This document shows, in pieces, positions 58,820 through 64,000 of a DNA stretch of 64,000 bases (positions within the stretch are counted from its first letter, which is position 1; every line of letters starts with the position of its first letter). The notes under the pieces are model-generated. The model had not been told where the DNA came from and ran no database searches. It saw only the letters and a program-made list of their open reading frames with translations. Both the position numbers and the translations under genes were made by a program. This stretch comes from Bathynomus jamesi. Taxonomy: Eukaryota > Arthropoda > Malacostraca > Isopoda > Cirolanidae. Location: positions 1 to 64,000 of the forward strand of contig JAJOZX010012056.1 of assembly GCA_023014485.1 (NCBI GenBank). The letters run 5' to 3'.

Positions 58820-60548
58820 AATTGTCCCCCTTATAATTTTCCAAATTATTTACTCTTGTAGACCTAGCATTAAAATTTCTACCGGAGTTGTTATAGAAAA
58901 ACTTGCAGAAGGTAAATTTTTGAAAGGGCACGCAGACCTTTATATAAATTTGCAACCCCCTGCTAGAATTAAAATCAATCTCCTTCAGATACAAACCCAA
59001 TTAAAAACGTTTAAAGTAAAGTCCAAATTCTTTCCAAGGAAAAGATCAGATTAGTCGCGTTCTGTTAGAAAATACCCTCGAAAATATTCAAACTACAGCA
59101 CGCGCCCTATCAGAAATATAGCCTTACCATGGATACAAACTGAAACTAAAAATTCAGAAAACTTTAACCAAAGAAGTAAAAGGGGACTGATAGATATAGG
59201 AGGGAAACTGTTCAAAGGTTTATTCGGATTAGCAACCGAAGAAGATATTAAAAGAATTGAACTTAAATTGAATCTCTTCGCGCGAAATCGACAATATAAT
59301 GGACACATGTTAGAACAAACTATTAGGTCATTACACGAAAACAATCGCTTCCTTCACTCCCTTTCGGACAGATTCACATACCTTGAATCCATGTTAGCTC
59401 AATACAAAGAACACAAACGATATCTAGAATTAATAGAGATAATGAACATACAAGTAACCCTAATCGATAAATACTTACAACGAATAACTACGATTCATTC
59501 CAAGGTTTTGCGTGCAACCCAGCTAGCCCATGGAAAAATCACTCTTTCCACCCTAATACCATGGGAAATACTTCAGTCCTTGATTCACACCGCCCAGTCA
59601 CAATTAAAATTATCACCCATATTCCCACTCAACCACACTAATTACCCTCAATTTCTAGAATACACCTGGACTGTACATGGACCACGCCCCTACACATACC
59701 TCATAATTATACCATTTTTCGATGTCCTCACTTATGACGTATATAAATTTCACCCTTTCCCAACACCCTACCAAAATAACTCTAATGTCTATCGATTGTA
59801 TTTACCCACCGTACCACCTTACCTTTTCCTCACCAAAGATCTATCAGCTTATTCTATGATGTCAGATAGCGACGTCCGGCATTGCCGATTCCCGCAACCA
59901 AATAAACAACTCGTCTGCCCTCCACTCAAACCAGTTATTCTTCCAACTACTAGGTCTTGCTTTATCGATTTAATTCGTGACCGGCATGCCCCCGTATGTT
60001 CATTTAAAAAATTTAATTCCCCTAAAACCATCCAACTACGAATTGGACCAGACATCTGGGTTTCCTTCGCGAACAGGACTGCCGCTACTCTCGAGTGTCC
60101 ATCGAATTATTCCCTCATCACAATCCCTATGGTTATTCGGCTACCAATTGGTTGCTCCTTGCGTTCAAAAGCCCTCCAAATATACAACCCGTATAAGGTT
60201 ACCCTTAATAACTCATACCCATTCCCGTCGCAAATTAAATTTAAACCCGTCATAGAGATCTTAAATCTCTCCATAAAACCTGTAACCATCCTACCCGAAC
60301 TACATGCCCCTGAATGGAATGATCAATTGAGCCGGTTTAAAATTTCGGATGATAACCAAAACAACCTCTTACAAATACTACAACCGGTAACCATTTTCTC
60401 AACATCTGCCGTTAGTATCATTATTGTGTGTGCTATTATCCTCGGTATATTTGTGGTGAAAAGATCATTCTGGGAACAAAGAAAACCAAGTGACACGGAA
60501 CATGAAACTATTTATGCACGACCAAGAGTGCGTACCCAGACCACGTGA
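58812..60548 (+). pseudogene. env-like gene, baculovirus-F-type fusion protein, one stop
   Basis: ATG 58812 overlaps the pol stop by 8 bases. A hydrophobic start (KIVPLIIFQIIYS) looks like a signal peptide. The frame runs to 60548 and is broken only by TAG at 59052-59054 (codon 81); the rest stays in the same phase. At codons 121-124 lies RSKR, a furin-type cleavage site, followed by a Gly-rich hydrophobic stretch as in fusion peptides of the baculovirus F and errantivirus Env family. A transmembrane stretch (VSIIIVCAIILGIFVV) lies about 40 residues from the end, followed by a short charged tail. Relatives mediate cell entry. Because of the stop, a full envelope is not expected from this copy. 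Confidence 0.85.
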
Positions 60549-60676
60549 ACTAGACTTAACCACCCGACTTATGTTGTATATATAAATCTGTATTATAAAA
60601 CCAATAGTTATCATCTAGTTAGCATTAGTTAGGATGTTACGTTATTATATTAATATCATTCTAGAGGGAAGAGCCC

Positions 60677-61744
60677 TGTAAAAATGAACCATAAATAATT
60701 CCCATATTCCTATATTATCTTATCCTTCATGTAATTCTTGTATTCATTTATATAGTCTCTGTATCCATTGTAAGAAAAAGTATCCATTTTAAAAATTCAT
60801 GTGTTATATGGTTCATGTATTTATATAATCCTGTATATTCTTATATATTTAACTTTATATAATGCCTATACTCATATGTATGTACGTGTGTGTATTCATT
60901 TTTACATAAGGACCAAAATCGCCCAACGCGAGTTTGGATAAAATTTTGATTTGCTTTCTACTTTGCTAAATAATTGGTGACCTGTTGTTTTTTAAAATCT
61001 CATAATCATTTTTTTAGATTTCGCTTAATAAGGAATCCTGCTTAAGCTTTGCAATGTTCACATTTTGTATACACTCTCTTTCGTTATAAACAATGAGATC
61101 ATGTCTTGCCTAAGCATTAAAATTGTACATCTTAAACCTTAAAATTTCACTCATATGCATATTTTAGTGTAAAGATGCATAGTCCGATTTCCACTTTTAG
61201 TTAACTTGGCAGATCATGATAACATCAGATCTGAAAAGTCGCGGTTTAAGATAAAAATATGGTTTCGTCTTCAAATATTTTGTTTACTCGTTCAAGCCTT
61301 ACCACAGCTAAAAAATTTACTTATTTTCAAATATTGTGCAAAAATAATACAGCCTTTTTAGCATTTAATAATAATAATGTTAGCAGTTTTTGGGTATATA
61401 AACCCACTAAAATTATTCCATTGTCATTCAGAAGCTAATTCAGAGGCTGAGCACTACCTGTATATTTTAGCAGTAAATTTACAGTTGAAGATTTTTATTG
61501 TCCTTCGAGCCGAGCCTTGCTCTCTTCAGAAGAACTTAGTCATTAAACTTTCCGGATACGCTATAAGAAGAATCCGGAACCTTCAGCATTTTTAGTAAGT
61601 CTATCAGAGTCCTCCGAGCCACTATAGAAGAACTCGGAGAGTAATATAGAAGAAAACTACTTCAAGTCACACATCCGTTGCTGCCACCTAACTAGAACCC
61701 CCGTCGACTTCGAACCACACGGGCCATAGACGGAGGGGTTAACA
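60677..61744 (+). repeat. 3' LTR of Gypsy element
   Basis: Same length and nearly identical to the 5' LTR, with a few single-base indels (for example near 60790 and 61495). Followed by TATATATT. Confidence 0.92.
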
Positions 61745-61945
61745 TATATATTATATATAATATATATATATATATATATATTGTATATATATATATATTA
61801 TATATATATACAGAATTATATATATATATATATATATTATATATAATAAATTATATATATGTCTATATATTATATTATATATATGTGTATAATATATATA
61901 TGTATATATATGTATATATATATATTATATGTATATATATGTATA

Positions 61946-62007
<62 letters not shown>

Positions 62008-62011
62008 GTAT

Positions 62012-62105
<94 letters not shown>

Positions 62106-62106
62106 G

Positions 62107-62154
<48 letters not shown>

Positions 62155-62158
62155 ATAG
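61745..62158. repeat. (TA)n compound microsatellite
   Basis: About 410 bp of TA-rich repeat with (TATG) steps, ending (TG)5. Confidence 0.97.
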
Positions 62159-62236
62159 AAACGACGTAAGTATAGAGGAGTGTTCTGCACACAAGGAAGA
62201 GAAATAACGAACAAATGAAAAATGAGGTGACCGCCC

Positions 62237-62237
<1 letters not shown>
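62159..62237. other. Short unique island between TA repeats
   Basis: About 80 bp of non-repetitive sequence, unassigned. Confidence 0.4.

Positions 62238-62302
<65 letters not shown>
62238..62302. repeat. (TA)n microsatellite
   Basis: About 32 TA units before the PLE 3' region. Confidence 0.97.
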
Positions 62303-62305
<3 letters not shown>

Positions 62306-62530
62306 ATAACAGAGAAGTAAAAATAAAAATTAAAAATTAAAGGATTAACAAAGAGTCATACAGATTTGTAAGGAAAAATATCGATTTTTAGCACAAGATC
62401 AAATGAATTATAAAAATACAAATTTATACTGGAAATCTGCCCGGGTTTTAACACTTTGCCTTTTATAGTCAAGTTTCGATATGTATAAAAATAAAATGAA
62501 GATTAAAAGTTAATAAAGTAGCATACAAGT

Positions 62531-63312
62531 TTACCAAAGATTTAGCGTCCTACCCTTTTTATCTAAATCTGTTTTGAAGGAATTCAAAACAACAGGATCG
62601 AGTTGAAACAGACCTTTGCTTATGTTGAAGTTATTTGAAAGTTGGATAATGGCAGACTCAAGAATATTTCTATTAACAATGTTGCTAGAATGAAATAAAA
62701 CTGAAGCATTATTCCAATCAATACAGTGGGATAACTCTGACAAATGGACAAAACGAGCACTGGACAACTGTCCTGTTCTAACGGAATATTGATGCTGTTT
62801 TATACGTGTGTGCAAATCCTTTCCCGTCTGACCTATGTAAAAGGAATCACATTGTTTACACCCAATTTTATAGATTATGCCTGAATTATTGGTAGGGCTA
62901 TTTTTTACTATGATATTTTTCACAATATTGTTATATGAAAATACTACATTAATATCCAAAAGTTTAGGTACATTAGCAATGCCTAAAAAGCCCGGGAAAA
63001 ATGGAAGTACTAAAATATTTTTTGACAAAGTACGAGTGTTATTATTGACACGATAGAAAGTTCGCTTTGCCTTGTTGAGACAAGATTCCATAAACGCAGA
63101 TGGATAATACAGATCACTTCCAATACCGTTGATTTTTTCCAATTCGGCATCGATGTATTCCGGACTGGCGATCCTAAGGGCGCGGAGAAACATTGATGAA
63201 AAAATGGCCTTCTTAGTGGAGGTCTTATGTCCCGAGTAAAAGTGTACGTAGGACAAATTGTTTGTTGTTTTCCGATAGATACTAAACTTAAAACCTGGGC
63301 TTTCATCATAAA
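62531..63312 (-). CDS. Penelope-like element: intact C-terminal part with GIY-YIG
   Basis: One uninterrupted minus-strand frame of about 258 residues, closely related to the copy at 12.9-13.7 kb but without its frameshifts. It starts inside the RT thumb region (ESPGFKFSIYRK), passes FSSMFLRALRIASPEYIDAE, and holds the GIY-YIG domain (YKIGCKQCDSFYIGQTGKDL; RIKQHQYSVRTGQ) with a late NRNILESAII, ending GRTLNLW. The catalytic YVDD region is missing: at about 63308 it is cut and joined to the start of an opposite PLE. No start codon of its own, so a product is unlikely. Confidence 0.82.
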
Positions 63313-64000
63313 TATTTTTCACGTGTTACTTTCGTGAAATAATTTTCATATAATGAACACCACGCGTTCCTTCGGCTTGCTGTTCCCTCTCTTGTCTCCG
63401 TTTGTGTCCGTGTTTTCTTCTACATTAATGACGGGGGCATGCAATTCGTATCCGACGAAAGTTTCTTACTAATTGTCTAGAGGAGCAAGTTCTTCCCAAA
63501 TTCCTGCTTCCGATTCGCCTCAGACAAATTGACGACCATCCGTTCAACAACTTCAGCAGATTAATTTTAAAGAAACATATTGAAGTCACCAGACAAAATG
63601 AGTGGTCCGCCTTCAAAAATTTAAACATCGCCTAACATAATTTTGTAACCGTTATTCCCCAACCGTGGATCCAACCTTTGTTTGATGAAATTTACAACGA
63701 GTTGCGTCGGAGAACTACTTCACTTCGTAACATTTTGGATCGGAAAATTAAAAGTCTCATTCGAAATAGTCAGTGGAGTAAAAAAGCAAGCTCAAAGTGT
63801 GTTTTGAACCTTTCTTCGAAAAACATTAGTGACGATGCAAAAAGTGCCCTTGGATATGGTATGTCCTTTTTTATTGTTAAAAAACCTTTGGCTTTACAAA
63901 TTTGTTACAGTCTCGCGTGTTTTGAAAACAGTGTAATCTCCCTCAGTATTTGTTTAACATAGTTAAAGGCCTCGTTATAGTGCGGCGAATGGTAATTACG
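63305..64000 (+). mobile_element. 5' end of a second PLE, plus strand, continues beyond window
   Basis: 63305-63350 (TCATAAATATTTTTCACGTG...) is the terminal-repeat end also seen, reversed, at 12530-12575. The following 63,355-63,660 is broken coding or leader sequence with PLE-like residues. From 63678 an open frame has MFDEIYNELRRRTTSLRNIL and SKCVLNLSSKNISDDAKSAL, the conserved PLE region before the RT. It is in inverted orientation to the PLE piece at 62.5-63.3 kb. Confidence 0.7.

Larger units (their letters stand above)
51308..61744 (+). mobile_element. Complete Gypsy/errantivirus-like LTR element with env-like gene, 10.4 kb
   Basis: LTRs of 1068 bp (51308-52375; 60677-61744) begin TGTAAAAATGAACC, end GGGTTAACA and are nearly identical. 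Primer-site-like TGGCGACCCTTTAACC at 52378; polypurine tract AGAGGGAAGAGCCC before the 3' LTR. The interior holds gag, pol (protease, RT, RNase H, integrase) and a third, env-like frame, in the order of insect errantiviruses. Flanks are GTGT (left) and TATA (right); no clean target duplication is seen. All three genes carry breaks, so this copy cannot make a virus by itself. Confidence 0.92.

Overview
This window is eukaryotic, AT-rich, and made almost entirely of transposable elements and simple repeats. I see no host protein gene, rRNA, tRNA or CRISPR array. The element repertoire is metazoan: piggyBac, Tc1/mariner, hAT-like and CACTA-like DNA transposons, GIY-YIG Penelope-like elements (PLEs), RTE-like and CR1/Jockey-like LINEs, and a Gypsy element with an env-like gene. 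Together with very long (TA)n microsatellites this fits an arthropod, perhaps a decapod crustacean. That placement is inference.

Left part (1-23.3 kb). Positions 1-6105 are a minus-strand copy of a non-coding LTR retrotransposon, entered by a CACTA-like element (2277-3638, TTA target duplication). A small inverted-repeat element (about 6113-9529) has a piggyBac element (6132-9099) sitting in the TTAA of its own terminal repeat. Then come a LINE tail, purine-rich repeats, a mariner with one nonsense codon (11337-12519), a PLE with a hammerhead-like motif, several mariner and other relics, a second PLE family, and a solo LTR (18673-23327) carrying a second, longer CACTA-like element (19683-22472).

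Middle (23.5-31 kb). Two related DNA transposons lie head to tail, separated only by about 50 bp of (TA)n. Both have uninterrupted transposase frames (about 751 and 734 codons), share TTAGGGTG termini, and carry a conserved subterminal block at all four ends. This is the best candidate for an under-described system. A 0.95 kb hAT-like element is nested in the 5' part of the second.

Right part (31-64 kb). An RTE-like LINE is followed by a complete 11.3 kb LTR element (33095-44365) with near-identical 1968 bp LTRs, no protein-coding capacity, and an interior of large satellite arrays. Next are a deleted mariner, two LINE copies, a mariner with TIRs, and a complete 10.4 kb errantivirus-like Gypsy element (51308-61744) with broken gag and pol and an env-like frame interrupted by one stop. 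Two PLE pieces joined head to head close the window.

How it fits together. The non-coding LTR element shares LTR ends, leader and a pol-derived fragment with the Gypsy element, so it looks like a non-autonomous partner whose satellites grew from a repeat-prone pol linker. From 23.3 to 62.3 kb nearly every element boundary falls in (TA)n, so these tracts act as insertion hot spots, or are seeded by TA target duplications.
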